Shown: positions 18,154 through 27,413, counted from the first letter of the stretch. The stretch is 64,000 bases of DNA from Paenibacillus pectinilyticus (GCF_001700435.1 NZ_LYPC01000012.1:124001-188000); one strand, 5' to 3'. Translations and numbers: made by a program. The notes: generated by a model not told the origin, from the sequence alone.

Positions 18154-18198
18154 AGTATAGCGAATGAGAGGACGGAGGCCCTGTGATTAGAATCACAG
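18154..18198 (-). promoter_or_regulatory. hmp promoter with Crp/Fnr-type box near -42
   Basis: On the minus strand a TATACT -10 occupies 18159-18154 and no TTGACA-like -35 is present. The perfect palindrome CTGTGAT-TAGA-ATCACAG at 18181-18198 fits TGTGA-N6-TCACA. Its centre at 18189.5 is about 42 bp from the expected start, the class II activation position. The same box is about 67 bp from a possible TATACT -10 (18245-18250) serving the + strand gene. Confidence 0.7.
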
Positions 18199-18280
18199 GG
18201 AATAGCAACAAATTGTGTCTATGGGCAGAGGAAACAATAACCGCTATACTGGAACTATCATCCAAATGAGGAGGCGACCT

Positions 18281-20377
18281 ATGCCCGACTGGTCGTATCA
18301 TTCGATATTTAAACCGCTGCTGTTCCGGTTAAGCGGACGGACAGCTAGGGATCTCACGCTGCAGGCGATAGGCGGGCTCAGCCGTATTCCCGGAGGGACT
18401 TTCGTGATCCGGACGATGGGGCATATGGAGCTCTCGCCCCTGCTTGCGGGCGAGTTGGCAGGCGTACCGATCGCCTGCCCAGTAGGCCTCAGCGGCGGGC
18501 TTGACCCGCACGGCACCGCACATAAAGCCCTCGCCCAGTTCGGGCTCGGCTTCATTGAGCTTGGACCCGTGACGGTCCGAGCGGTGGATAGCCATGCATC
18601 GATCATTCGCATGGCGGACGAGGAGGCCATCGTCTACCCCGATGGCTACGTCAACGACGGCGCGGACGCGATTGTCGCGCGCCTGCGCAAGGGCACCGGG
18701 CATCGACTGCCGCACTTCGTGCGGCTCCGGCCGATGCCGGGGAGCTCGCCGCGCGAAGCGCTGGAAGAGCAGCGTGAGCTGCTCCTCGCGCTGGCGCCGT
18801 ACGCGGCGGGGTTCACGCTCGATGGCCTCGCCGAAGGCTGGCCAGCTGCAATGGCCTTGGCGTACCTCGCAGAGGTACGCCAGCTTGCGCACACGGCTGC
18901 CCCTGGCAAGCCGGTGCTGCTGTATGTGCCGCAGCTGACCCCGCTGGGGGAGCTGCGTGAGATCGTGGACACCGCGCGAAGCTTTAGCGGTGTCGTCCTC
19001 GGCGACGCGCAGCGGGAGCCGGGCACTCGCCGCGAGCGCGTCGGCGGCGGGGCTGCTGTGCTCAGCGCGCAGCTGAGCATGGTCTGTGCGCTGCGCGAGG
19101 CGCTAGGCGAGCGCAGCACGATTGTGGCGGCTGGCGGCGTGCACCAGCCGCAGGACGCGCTCGCGCTGCTGGAAGCAGGCGCGAACTGCGTCATGCTGCA
19201 CAGCGGGCTTGTCTATGCAGGGCCAGGGCTGCCGAAGCGCATCAATGAAGCGATCCTATATGATCGTATAACGTCATCTTTTGAATCCATAGATGCTACT
19301 CCTTCGCCTAATCATGGATTGCTTCTCTCACATCATATCGCTAATGGCGATCAACCTTCCATACCTGCGACTGCGTCCAAACAAGGCGAGGAGCAGACGT
19401 ATCCACCTTCATGGAAAATGTCATCGTTCCCACCCACCCCATCCTTTTGGTCAAATTGGGGTTGGATGAGCCTGCTAGGTTTAGGCATGATCATCGGTGG
19501 TGTTCTAGCTTGGCTAATCGCAGCGACGACGGTGGTTTTGCCCTATGATGAGGATTTTCTGGGCATGTCACGGCGTGCGATTATCCGTTTCAATGCACAT
19601 CTCCTGCATTTCATGTCCCACGATCGCATCACCTTGGCGGGGACAATGATCTCCATCGGCATTTTCTACTACCAGCTGGCTCATCATGGCCTCCGGTATG
19701 GGCTGCATTGGGCTCGTACAGCAGTTATTTCCTCCTGCGTGGTCGGCTTTAGCAGTTTCTTTCTCTACCTCGGATATGGTTATTTTGATCCGCTGCATGC
19801 GATTGCAGCTGCGATCCTTTTGCCCATGCTGCTGCTCACCTTACGCGGCTTAAAAGATGTTCCCTCACGCAAACCGCCAGGTTTACACAACGATCACGTG
19901 TGGCTCAGAGCACAGTGGGGACAGTGCTGTTTGGTAGTGTTAGGTTTCGGTTTGGGGATCGGAGGGCTTACGATATCCATTGTAGGGATCACCGGTGTTT
20001 TTGTTCCTAGTGATTTGGTGTATTTGGGTCTAACCACTTCGGAGTTGTCTGCGTGGAGCGATGCTATTATACCGCTTATTGCTCATGATCGGGCGGGCTT
20101 TGGAGGCGCGTTATTCTGTTTGGCAGTGGCGATTACGGCATCGGCGCTTTGGGGCATCAATCAAGGCGAAGGCTGGCTGTGGTGGACATTCCTCTGGGGA
20201 GGCATTCCTGGCTTCGTAGCTGGATTATTCGTACATATGCATATTGGTTATACGGATTTTGTGCATTTACTGCCCGTTTATATAGCGGCTCTTCTCTACA
20301 TAGCTGGATTATATTTGACCTATCCGTTTCTGAATGGCAGGCAAGTCAGAATGGATCTACCGAGTATGAAAGTATGA
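18281..20377 (+). CDS. Dihydroorotate dehydrogenase-like domain fused to a duplicated membrane module
   Basis: This is a 698-residue fusion. Residues 1-345 resemble class 2 dihydroorotate dehydrogenase: PVGLSGGLDPHG, GFIELGPVTVRA, YVNDGADAIVARL, and a C-terminal phosphate-binding part (AAGGVHQPQDAL, LHSGLVYAGPGLPKRI). The segment that normally carries the catalytic Ser (NxSSPNTPG) and the conserved Lys are not recognisable, so PyrD activity is doubtful. Residues ~400-698 hold about seven to eight membrane helices made of two similar halves, each with an HDR motif, a G...W...GF stretch and a GYxD-x-x-H motif. The ATG at 18281 follows GAGGAGG. The 5' half is far more GC-rich than the 3' half. 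Function is unknown. Confidence 0.8.
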   Translation: MPDWSYHSIFKPLLFRLSGRTARDLTLQAIGGLSRIPGGTFVIRTMGHMELSPLLAGELAGVPIACPVGLSGGLDPHGTAHKALAQFGLGFIELGPVTVRAVDSHASIIRMADEEAIVYPDGYVNDGADAIVARLRKGTGHRLPHFVRLRPMPGSSPREALEEQRELLLALAPYAAGFTLDGLAEGWPAAMALAYLAEVRQLAHTAAPGKPVLLYVPQLTPLGELREIVDTARSFSGVVLGDAQREPGTRRERVGGGAAVLSAQLSMVCALREALGERSTIVAAGGVHQPQDALALLEAGANCVMLHSGLVYAGPGLPKRINEAILYDRITSSFESIDATPSPNHGLLLSHHIANGDQPSIPATASKQGEEQTYPPSWKMSSFPPTPSFWSNWGWMSLLGLGMIIGGVLAWLIAATTVVLPYDEDFLGMSRRAIIRFNAHLLHFMSHDRITLAGTMISIGIFYYQLAHHGLRYGLHWARTAVISSCVVGFSSFFLYLGYGYFDPLHAIAAAILLPMLLLTLRGLKDVPSRKPPGLHNDHVWLRAQWGQCCLVVLGFGLGIGGLTISIVGITGVFVPSDLVYLGLTTSELSAWSDAIIPLIAHDRAGFGGALFCLAVAITASALWGINQGEGWLWWTFLWGGIPGFVAGLFVHMHIGYTDFVHLLPVYIAALLYIAGLYLTYPFLNGRQVRMDLPSMKV

Positions 20378-20440
20378 AATAACGGGAGAACATACAGTTA
20401 AATTATTGATAATTCTTTTTATTAAAAAACAGTGAAAATC

Positions 20441-21330
20441 AGCCTCTAGATAGTCGGAAAATCCGAGTAGCTCAAGGAGAACCGAGTCCTGAAGCGTGAA
20501 GATAGTCGGAAAACCCGAGTAACTCAGGAGAAATGAGTCCCACAGCCTGAAGATAGTCGGAAAATCCGACTAACTCAAGGGGAACCGAGTCTCGCAGCCT
20601 CTAGATAGTCGGAAAATCCGACTAACTCAACGAGAAATGAGTCTCACAGCCGGAAGATCGTCGGAAAATCCGACTAATTCAAGGAGAACCGAGTCTCACA
20701 GCCTGAAGATAATCGAAAAATCCGACTAACTCAAGGAGAACCGAGTCTCGCAGCCTGAAGATAATCGAAAAATCCGATTAGCTCAAGGAGAACCGAGTCC
20801 TGAAGCCTGAAGATAGTCGGAGAAGCCGACTATCTCAACGAGAACCGAGTCTCGCAGCCTGAAAATAGTCGGAAAATCCGACTAACTCAAGGAGAACCGA
20901 GTCCTGAAGCCTGAAGATAGTCGGAGAAGCCGACTATCTCAACGAGAACCGAGTCCCACAGCCTGAAAATAGTCGGAAAATCCGACTAATTCAAGGAGAA
21001 CCGGTCTCGCAGTCTGAAGATAGTCGGAAAACCCGACTAATTCAACGAGAACCGAGTCCCACAGCCTGAAAATAGTCGGAAAACCCGAGTAACTCAAGGA
21101 GAACCGAGTCTCACAGCCTGAAAATAGTCGGAAAACCCGACTAACTCAACAAGAACCGAGTCTTGAAGCCTGGAGATAATCAGAGAATCCGACTAACTCA
21201 AGGAAAAAACAAGTCTCACAGCCTGAAAATAGTCGGAAAATCCGACTAATTCAAGGAGAACCGAGTCCCACAGCCTGAAGATAGTCGGAAAGCCCGACTA
21301 ACTCAAGGAGCAACGGGACCTCAGTCCGCT
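20441..21330. repeat. Tandem array of 17 hairpin units of about 52 bp
   Basis: Seventeen units of 51-53 bp begin near 20451, 20503, 20554, 20606, 20658, 20710, 20762, 20814, 20866, 20918, 20970, 21021, 21073, 21125, 21177, 21230 and 21282. The consensus contains the inverted repeat TAGTCGGAAAATCCGACTA, then ACTCAAGGAGAACCGAGT, then CTCACAGCCTGAAGA. Units differ at several positions, often with compensating changes in the arms. There is no coding potential, and the region from 20378 to 21377 holds no other feature. Confidence 0.9.
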
Positions 21331-21377
21331 GGAAATCTTTGTTCACCCTACGTGCGGCGACAATTAGTTAAACCCAA

Positions 21378-21412
21378 AAGGACCGTCAGGAGGATTTCCC
21401 CTGACGGTCCTT
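21378..21412 (-). terminator. Intrinsic terminator of the azoreductase gene
   Basis: AAGGACCGTCAGG pairs with CCTGACGGTCCTT around a 9-nt loop, 5 bp past the stop codon. A T-rich tract follows on the minus strand. Confidence 0.85.
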
Positions 21413-21417
21413 ATTCA

Positions 21418-22053
21418 TTAGAAGCTTTTAGCCAAGTCCTGTGCCTTACTGATGGCTTCCGCTTTAATCTGTTCCGCTTTATCTGCGAACTGATTATGTC
21501 CTTCTACGAACAGCCCCTGCGTTTCGGGAATGCCGAAGAATCCCATAATGATGCTGATATAGCGATGGCCTGATTCCATGGCTGCTGCCGGACCTTCGGA
21601 ATACACGCCGCCGCGTGCTTGGATGTGCAGTGCTTTTTTGCCATTGAGTAAGCCAACAGGTCCAGCTTCCGTATATTTAAACGTTTTGCCAGCCACACAA
21701 AGCGCATCCAGATAGGCTTTCATCACAGGGGGGAACGAGAAGTTCCACATCGGTGTAACGAAAACGTATTTGTCCGCTGCAATAAATTGCTCTGTAAATT
21801 CATTGATTTTGCTTACTTTGGCACTCTCATCACCTGTCAACGTAGAGAAATCTTGTCCGCTTCGTAATTTGCCCCATCCACTAAAAACATCCGCATCAAT
21901 GTGCGGCACTTGGACACGATACAAGTCAACAAGCGTCACTTCGTCACTCGGGTTTGCTTCCCGATAAGCGTCAATAAAAGCTTTGCCTACGGCCATACTG
22001 TAAGAGGTTTGATGATCGTGAGGATGAGCGGTGATGTGTAGAACTTTAGCCAA
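21418..22053 (-). CDS. azoR: FMN-dependent NADH-azoreductase
   Basis: This is a 211-residue flavodoxin-fold oxidoreductase that reduces azo bonds and quinones with NADH and FMN. The N-terminus [18 protein letters not shown] is the FMN phosphate loop region. [19 protein letters not shown] near residue 98 is the family's flavin-contacting segment, and the length matches AzoR. The start is a TTG with GAAGGGATGG upstream. It stands alone, with its own terminator. Such enzymes often serve in thiol or quinone stress. Confidence 0.9.
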   Translation of the reverse strand: MAKVLHITAHPHDHQTSYSMAVGKAFIDAYREANPSDEVTLVDLYRVQVPHIDADVFSGWGKLRSGQDFSTLTGDESAKVSKINEFTEQFIAADKYVFVTPMWNFSFPPVMKAYLDALCVAGKTFKYTEAGPVGLLNGKKALHIQARGGVYSEGPAAAMESGHRYISIIMGFFGIPETQGLFVEGHNQFADKAEQIKAEAISKAQDLAKSF

Positions 22054-22171
22054 TTGTGATCCATCCCTTCGGGAAACCTATAATTATAAATCCTCTTCTA
22101 ATGTTCATTAAAAGCTTTTAAAATATGCAGGTAGGATATGGTGCAGCCATGACGTTTGTAAATCGATAAAG

Positions 22172-22226
22172 GTTGTCATCAACGATGCAACTGTTTCAAA
22201 TGTGTAACTAGAAGAGTTGTCATCAA
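22172..22226 (+). promoter_or_regulatory. Two direct repeats upstream of the aguA promoter
   Basis: GTTGTCATCAA occurs at 22172-22182 and again at 22216-22226, exactly 44 bp apart (about four helical turns), just upstream of a sigma-A promoter. The spacing suggests a dimeric or cooperative activator or repressor site. No regulator is identified. Confidence 0.4.
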
Positions 22227-22254
22227 GATTTGGTCTTGGAACTACCTATTTACA

Positions 22255-22283
22255 TTGAGCCTTTGCTGCTTTTGAGTTATGAT
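22255..22283 (+). promoter_or_regulatory. Sigma-A promoter of the aguA operon
   Basis: TTGAGC (22255-22260) and TATGAT (22278-22283) are separated by 17 nt, about 75 bp upstream of aguA. Confidence 0.7.
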
Positions 22284-22359
22284 GGGAGACGATGTTTTAA
22301 TTAGCTTCCTTTATATGCGACGAAAGTTAGTTTAAATTTGAGATAAAGTGAGATGACGG

Positions 22360-23403
22360 ATGATGACGATGAAACCTAAAGATTTACACTATAGCATGCC
22401 AGCCGAATGGACAGAGCACGAGCGCACCTTTATTTCGTGGCCGGTACAAGCCTCCATGGTTTACCCAGAGGATCACGCGGTAGTGTCCCAAGGCTACGCG
22501 GACCTAGCGAAGGCCATTGCCGAATTTGAGCCAGTAACCGTGATCGTGAATCCGGCGGACGCAGCGCAAGTGAAAGCGATGTTCACAGAATCCAACGTGG
22601 ATTTCCTAGAAATCCAACACAATGACGCATGGTTCCGCGACAACGGTCCAACGTTCGTACTTAACGCGGAGCAAGAGATCGCGGCAGTGAATTGGAAGTT
22701 CAACGCTTGGGGCGGCAAATACGCGCCTTGGGATCTCGACGATAACGTAGCCCCGCAAATCGCGGAGCATCATGGTGTGAAGCGTTTTGACGCTCCGTTG
22801 GTGATGGAGGGCGGTTCCATCCACGTGGATGGGGAAGGCACACTTTTGACCACAGAAGAATGTCTACTTAACACGAATCGCAACCCGGATCTAAGCCGTG
22901 CGGAGATTGAAGAGCATGTGCGTAATTTCGTGAATGTCGAGAAAATTATCTGGCTGAACAAAGGCCTTGATGGCGACGAGACCGATGGTCACGTGGATAA
23001 CATTGCATGCTTCGCGGCACCGGGCAAAATCATTCTGCAAGTTTGCAACGATCCTTCGGATGCCAACTATGCGATTACGCAGGAGAATTTGGAAATTCTC
23101 CGCAATGCGACAGATGCGAAAGGCCGCTCATTTGAGATTATCCAAATTGAGCAACCGCCGCTTACGTTCTTCGAAGAGCAGCGCTTGACGCTTAGCTATT
23201 TGAACTTCTACTTCGTGAACGGCGGCATTATTTTGCCGGTGTTTGGTGGAACTTCGGAAGAGACAGATCTCAAAGCGATTGAGGTGCTGCAAGCGGCGTT
23301 CCCAGAGCGCAGAATCCGTACGATTAACGGCATGTCCATTATCAAAGAAGGCGGCAATGTTCACTGCACGACACAGCAAATGCCAGCCAGCAAGAAAGGG
23401 TGA
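22360..23403 (+). CDS. aguA: Agmatine deiminase
   Basis: AguA hydrolyses agmatine to N-carbamoylputrescine and ammonia. The 347-residue protein shows the peptidyl-arginine-deiminase-type fold motifs: DAWFRDNGPTF near residue 88, MEGGSIHVDGEGT near 148, DETDGHVDN near 208 and the catalytic Cys in GGNVHCTTQQMP near the end. The start is one of three closely spaced ATGs (22360, 22363 or 22369) with only a weak ribosome binding site. The next gene, aguB, starts six bases after its stop, so the two enzymes complete the agmatine-to-putrescine route together. Confidence 0.95.
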   Translation: MMTMKPKDLHYSMPAEWTEHERTFISWPVQASMVYPEDHAVVSQGYADLAKAIAEFEPVTVIVNPADAAQVKAMFTESNVDFLEIQHNDAWFRDNGPTFVLNAEQEIAAVNWKFNAWGGKYAPWDLDDNVAPQIAEHHGVKRFDAPLVMEGGSIHVDGEGTLLTTEECLLNTNRNPDLSRAEIEEHVRNFVNVEKIIWLNKGLDGDETDGHVDNIACFAAPGKIILQVCNDPSDANYAITQENLEILRNATDAKGRSFEIIQIEQPPLTFFEEQRLTLSYLNFYFVNGGIILPVFGGTSEETDLKAIEVLQAAFPERRIRTINGMSIIKEGGNVHCTTQQMPASKKG

Positions 23404-23409
23404 TTCCAC

Positions 23410-24285
23410 TTGAGAAAAGTGACTGTAGCAGCCACACAAATGAGCTGTTCCGACAACATAGATGAGAACATTAGCAAAGCGGAGAAATTAGTTCGCGAAG
23501 CCGCGGCTAAGGGCGCGCAAATTATTTTAATTCAAGAGCTGTTCGAGACGCCGTATTTCTGCCAAAAAGAGAAGTCTGATTACTACCGCTACGCAACGGA
23601 GCTGGAGACGAACAAAGCGATCAATCACTTCCGTGAGATCGCCAAAGAGCTTCAAGTTGTATTGCCGATCTCCTTTTATGAGAAAAAGAATTACGCGCGC
23701 TACAACTCGCTCGCTGTGATTGATGCCGATGGTTCCGTGCTCGGCACGTACCGCAAAAGTCATATCCCCGACGGTCCGGGATACGAAGAGAAGTTCTATT
23801 TTAACCCGGGCGATACGGGGTTCAAGGTATGGAAAACACGCTACGCCAAAATCGGCGTCGGCGTATGCTGGGATCAGTGGTACCCTGAGGCTGCTCGCGT
23901 AATGGCCTTGATGGGTGCGGAGCTGCTCTTCTACCCAACGGCAATCGGTTCGGAGCCGCAAGATGGCTCGATCGATTCCAAGGATCACTGGCAAATGTGC
24001 ATGCGCGGTCACGCGGCTTGTAACTTGATGCCGGTTATCGCATCGAATCGGATCGGTAAAGAGGTAGATGAGGATTCCAGCATCAACTTCTACGGCTCTT
24101 CCTTCATCGCTGGCCCACAGGGCAATCTGATCGAAGAAGCGGGACGTGACGAGGAAACGGTGCTTGTTGCCGAGTTTGATCTCGACCAGCTGGAAATTCA
24201 GCGTATCGAGTGGGGGATTTTCCGCGATCGTCGTCCAGATCTTTACAAGAAAATCGCTACTTACGACGGTGAGCAGGTGTTTTAA
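23410..24285 (+). CDS. aguB: N-carbamoylputrescine amidase
   Basis: AguB converts N-carbamoylputrescine to putrescine, CO2 and ammonia. The 291-residue protein is a nitrilase-superfamily amidase with the Glu-Lys-Cys triad visible: Glu in LIQELFETPYF (about residue 41), Lys in YRKSHIPDGPGY (about 116) and Cys in GVCWDQWYPEA (about 156). The start is TTG at 23410, preceded by AAAGGGTGA. It lies directly after aguA and abuts a LysE-type exporter gene. Confidence 0.95.
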   Translation: MRKVTVAATQMSCSDNIDENISKAEKLVREAAAKGAQIILIQELFETPYFCQKEKSDYYRYATELETNKAINHFREIAKELQVVLPISFYEKKNYARYNSLAVIDADGSVLGTYRKSHIPDGPGYEEKFYFNPGDTGFKVWKTRYAKIGVGVCWDQWYPEAARVMALMGAELLFYPTAIGSEPQDGSIDSKDHWQMCMRGHAACNLMPVIASNRIGKEVDEDSSINFYGSSFIAGPQGNLIEEAGRDEETVLVAEFDLDQLEIQRIEWGIFRDRRPDLYKKIATYDGEQVF

Positions 24286-24909
24286 TTGTTTTTCCCGTTG
24301 TTAAAAGGGCTCCTACTTGGCTTTTCAATCGCAGCGCCTGTGGGGCCCATCGGGATCTTATGTATGCGCCGGACGCTGACGTTGGGTCGTTTGCACGGCT
24401 TTCTGTCAGGGCTTGGAGCGGCTACAGCAGATGCGATTTATGGGTTTATTGCAGGTTTCGGTTTAACGTTAATAACGAGCTTTCTGTTGGATCAAAAGGT
24501 GATTCTGCAGCTGGTCGGTGGTCTGTTTCTCATTTACTTGGGGGTGCAAACCTTCCGCTCCAAGCCTGCGGCTCACGCGGCGAAAGCAACAGGAGACACG
24601 TTGTTCAAATCGTATGCGTCAACGCTGCTGCTTACGATTACGAATCCGATGACGATCATGTCATTCGTCGGCGCTTTTGCAGGTCTCGGTTTAGGCGGGA
24701 GTGGAGATGCAGGCTTCACGCCTGCGATTGCACTCGTAATCGGTGTATTCACTGGCTCAGCCTTATGGTGGTTTCTACTTAGTCTAGTGATTGGGATATT
24801 TCGTGATCGCATCCAAGGAACAGCGTTCCTGTGGATCAACCGCATGTCAGGCTTAATGTTAATAGCTTTTGGTTTATTTGCAGTGATGGGGCTACTCTTT
24901 CGGGAGTAG
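24286..24909 (+). CDS. LysE/RhtB-family exporter
   Basis: This is a 207-residue polytopic membrane protein with the LysE N-terminal signature (GFSIAAPVGPIGILCMRRTL, then GLGAATADAIYGF) and about six helices. LysE proteins export basic or other amino acids. It begins with TTG immediately after the aguB stop, so it is the third gene of the agmatine operon and may export an amine or amino acid linked to putrescine production; that is inference. The terminator stem overlaps its stop codon. Confidence 0.85.
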   Translation: MFFPLLKGLLLGFSIAAPVGPIGILCMRRTLTLGRLHGFLSGLGAATADAIYGFIAGFGLTLITSFLLDQKVILQLVGGLFLIYLGVQTFRSKPAAHAAKATGDTLFKSYASTLLLTITNPMTIMSFVGAFAGLGLGGSGDAGFTPAIALVIGVFTGSALWWFLLSLVIGIFRDRIQGTAFLWINRMSGLMLIAFGLFAVMGLLFRE

Positions 24910-24917
24910 CCTTTTTG
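24890..24917 (+). terminator. Terminator overlapping the stop codon of the LysE gene
   Basis: GGCTACTC and GAGTAGCC pair around a 6-nt loop, followed by five T. The TAG stop at 24907-24909 lies in the 3' arm. Confidence 0.9.
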
Positions 24918-25073
24918 ACGTCTAGGGTGTCCAGTAGAACACCATCAGCCCAAATATGATGTCATGCAAGTTGACATAGCCCCTTATTTTTTTGACAGTA
25001 TTTGTCGATATATAAGGATATCTGTCGCCTAGCAGTAAGGATTCCAAACTAGGAAGAAAGAAGGGGTCTTATT

Positions 25074-26783
25074 ATGGTTAAAAATTGGTCATTAAGAACG
25101 AAGCTTCTCTCCGGTATGCTCTTGGTCATTTTATTATTTACGAGTGGTGCAGTGAACAATTACTTTAAATTAAATGGAGTCCAAAGCGCATTGGATCAGG
25201 AAACGGAACGAAATGTGGAAGCAAAGGCAGCCTACGAGCTTAAGAATTACGTAGGTATACTGTACAGCAACCAAGCAGATGTCATTATCAATCAAAGTGA
25301 TGAAGCGGCTAAAGCGTATAAGGAAAACGCAGTCAAATTCAACCAGTACATGGATTTAATTACCCAAAAAGCAGACACCCCGAAGGAGAAAGAGTTGGCT
25401 GCAAGCTTGCGAACCGCAAGCGAGGGTTTCATTAAATCTTTTGACCTGGTCGTGGAGATAAATAACAAAAACAGCAAACTGACGGTCGCGCAGCTTCGCG
25501 ATGAGAATAAGAAGGCAGATGATCAAACGGACGGATTCAAAGAAACTATTTATACCGTGGCCGATCAATATATTACCAGCATCAATCAAGAATCCAAGGA
25601 ATCCACGGATTATTTGACTGAGCAAGTTAAATCCGTCAATACGACACTGGTGATATCCTGCATCATCGATATTTTGCTTGGCATAGGTATTGCACTGCTG
25701 CTTAGCAGAATGATCATTGGGCCTATCAATGTGTTGATGAATGCAGCACAGAGCATTGCTGGGGGAGATTTAACACGCACGATTAAGAGCCGTAGTAAGG
25801 ATGAAATCGGCAAGTTAACCGATAGCTTTAGTCGAATGCTCCAGAATTTGCAGGAACTAATTCGGGAGGTCAATGAAAGCTCACAGGATGTGGCCATTTC
25901 CTCTAAGCAGCTTTCGGCAAGCGCAGAAGAAACCTCTGCCGCTTCGAACGAAATCGCTGTTTCTATCAACGAAGTAGCACGAGGGGCTGAAGCTCAGGGC
26001 CTATCTTCCAATGAAAGTGCACGCGCCATGGAGGAAATGTCTGTAGGTATACAACGAATAGCAGAAACATCTACAACGGTGTCGGAAGTTTCCATTGAAG
26101 CTTCTGAGAAAGCAAAGAATGGCAACGTATCCCTGCAGCAAGTTATTCGTCAGATGGAATCCATTCGCGCCACAGTCGATCGTACTGCCTCTATCGTGCA
26201 GATGCTCGACAAGCAATCCCTAGAAATCGGTAATCTTGTAAGTGTTATCTCCAATATTGCCACACAGACGAATCTGCTTGCGCTCAATGCCGCGATTGAA
26301 GCAGCTCGTGCCGGAGAACACGGTCGCGGCTTCGCTGTCGTTGCCGGGGAAGTGCGGAAGCTTGCTGAACAATCGGGCAGTTCTGCGAATCAGATTATCG
26401 AAGTGATTCAACAAATTCAGCAGGGGACCCAGCTGGCCGTCGATGCGATGGACGAGGGGACCCGAGAGGTTCATACAGGGATCGTCGTTGTGCATGAGGC
26501 CGGCGAGGCGTTTCAATTGATCCTGCAGGCGATCGATCAGGTGGCCGATCAGATCCGTGATGTTTCGGCCGTGGCTGAAGAGATGTCCGCTGGATCGGAA
26601 CAAGTGACGGCTTCGGTCATCGAATCGGCTAACATTGCACGGCAATCCTCTTCTGCTGCGCAGCATGTAGCAGGCAGCGCCGAAGAGCAGCTTGCCGCAT
26701 TGCAAGAAGTTGCCGCTTTCGCGAATGACCTATACAGTATGTCGAATAGGCTTCAGCAAGCGGTAGGTAAGTTCAAGCTCTAA
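25074..26783 (+). CDS. Methyl-accepting chemotaxis protein
   Basis: This is a 569-residue transmembrane chemoreceptor. TM1 covers about residues 10-28. The periplasmic-side region (30-188) is helical, of the four-helix-bundle type with many Lys, Glu and Asp. TM2 lies at about 190-212, a HAMP domain at about 212-265, and the cytoplasmic coiled-coil at 270-569. The hairpin tip that binds CheA and CheW is the conserved stretch [20 protein letters not shown] near residue 400. The ATG follows GAAAGAAGGGG. It is monocistronic; a candidate sigma-D -10-like GTCGATAT upstream lacks the matching -35. Confidence 0.95.
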   Translation: MVKNWSLRTKLLSGMLLVILLFTSGAVNNYFKLNGVQSALDQETERNVEAKAAYELKNYVGILYSNQADVIINQSDEAAKAYKENAVKFNQYMDLITQKADTPKEKELAASLRTASEGFIKSFDLVVEINNKNSKLTVAQLRDENKKADDQTDGFKETIYTVADQYITSINQESKESTDYLTEQVKSVNTTLVISCIIDILLGIGIALLLSRMIIGPINVLMNAAQSIAGGDLTRTIKSRSKDEIGKLTDSFSRMLQNLQELIREVNESSQDVAISSKQLSASAEETSAASNEIAVSINEVARGAEAQGLSSNESARAMEEMSVGIQRIAETSTTVSEVSIEASEKAKNGNVSLQQVIRQMESIRATVDRTASIVQMLDKQSLEIGNLVSVISNIATQTNLLALNAAIEAARAGEHGRGFAVVAGEVRKLAEQSGSSANQIIEVIQQIQQGTQLAVDAMDEGTREVHTGIVVVHEAGEAFQLILQAIDQVADQIRDVSAVAEEMSAGSEQVTASVIESANIARQSSSAAQHVAGSAEEQLAALQEVAAFANDLYSMSNRLQQAVGKFKL

Positions 26784-26811
26784 TTAGTTGCAAAGGAGAC
26801 GAACTCAAGCC

Positions 26812-26877
26812 ATGCGTAAGCGAAGAAGAAATAATGTCCTTAAAGGTAATTTCTGGATGATTGCCGAATTGATCTAG
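26812..26877 (+). CDS. Possible 21-residue basic peptide
   Basis: A short frame beginning MRKRRRNNVLKG follows the chemoreceptor gene by 28 bp, with CAAAGGAGA about 14 bases upstream. It ends 29 bp before the ankyrin gene. The peptide is strongly basic at its N-terminus. Support is limited to the ribosome binding site, and it could be chance. Confidence 0.25.
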   Translation: MRKRRRNNVLKGNFWMIAELI

Positions 26878-26906
26878 CATTCCATTTTAAAGGAGGCCAT
26901 CTTTAC

Positions 26907-27413
26907 ATGATCAATGACATCTTCACAGCTGCGCGTACTGGCGACACAGGGCGGGTAAAGGCGCTGCTAGAGATCGATCTTACGCTCGCCAATGCGGAGA
27001 ATAGTGACGGACTGACGCTTCTGGGTTTTGCGGCACATTTTGGTCAGAGCGGCGTGGTGAAGCTTCTTCTGGAAAATGGTGCCGATGTGAATGCTGTATC
27101 GCATTCTAGGGTTAGCTATATCCCATCGAATACAGCCTTGCATGCGGCAATTGCTGGTGAGCGGAGCGTAGAGGTGATTCAACTCTTGCTTGAGCGTGGT
27201 GCCAAAACGACGATCCGAGATAGCAACGGGCAAACAAGCTTGCATGTCGCCGCTTTCCATACGGATAGTACGCCAATCATTGAGCTGTTGCTCGACTATG
27301 GGGCGGACGTGAATGAGAAGACGGATGACGGCAGCTATGCGATTGAGATAGCTAATGAGCAGGGACATACTGTGGTGACTGACTTGTTAAGGAAGCATGG
27401 AGCTATAGGTTGA
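26907..27413 (+). CDS. Ankyrin-repeat protein
   Basis: This 168-residue cytoplasmic protein is built from four to five ankyrin repeats. Repeats at about residues 29-60, 69-100, 101-133 and 134-166 carry the pattern G-xTxLHxAA...(V/I)xxLLexGADVN. Such proteins bind other proteins and are often stress-related in Bacillota. No enzymatic residues are present. AAAGGAGG lies 11 bases before the ATG. It may be co-transcribed with the chemoreceptor gene, since no terminator is visible between them. Confidence 0.85.
   Translation: MINDIFTAARTGDTGRVKALLEIDLTLANAENSDGLTLLGFAAHFGQSGVVKLLLENGADVNAVSHSRVSYIPSNTALHAAIAGERSVEVIQLLLERGAKTTIRDSNGQTSLHVAAFHTDSTPIIELLLDYGADVNEKTDDGSYAIEIANEQGHTVVTDLLRKHGAIG

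Noticed and set aside
18329-19194. Long minus-strand frames opposite the dehydrogenase-like domain
   Set aside because: They are shadows of a GC-rich gene on the other strand, with no start signals.
20441-21330. CRISPR-like array
   Set aside because: Units are contiguous and wholly repeated, with no unique spacers, and no cas genes are present.
24985-25011. Sigma-D promoter for the chemoreceptor gene
   Set aside because: GTCGATAT resembles the -10, but no TAAA-type -35 lies at the right distance.
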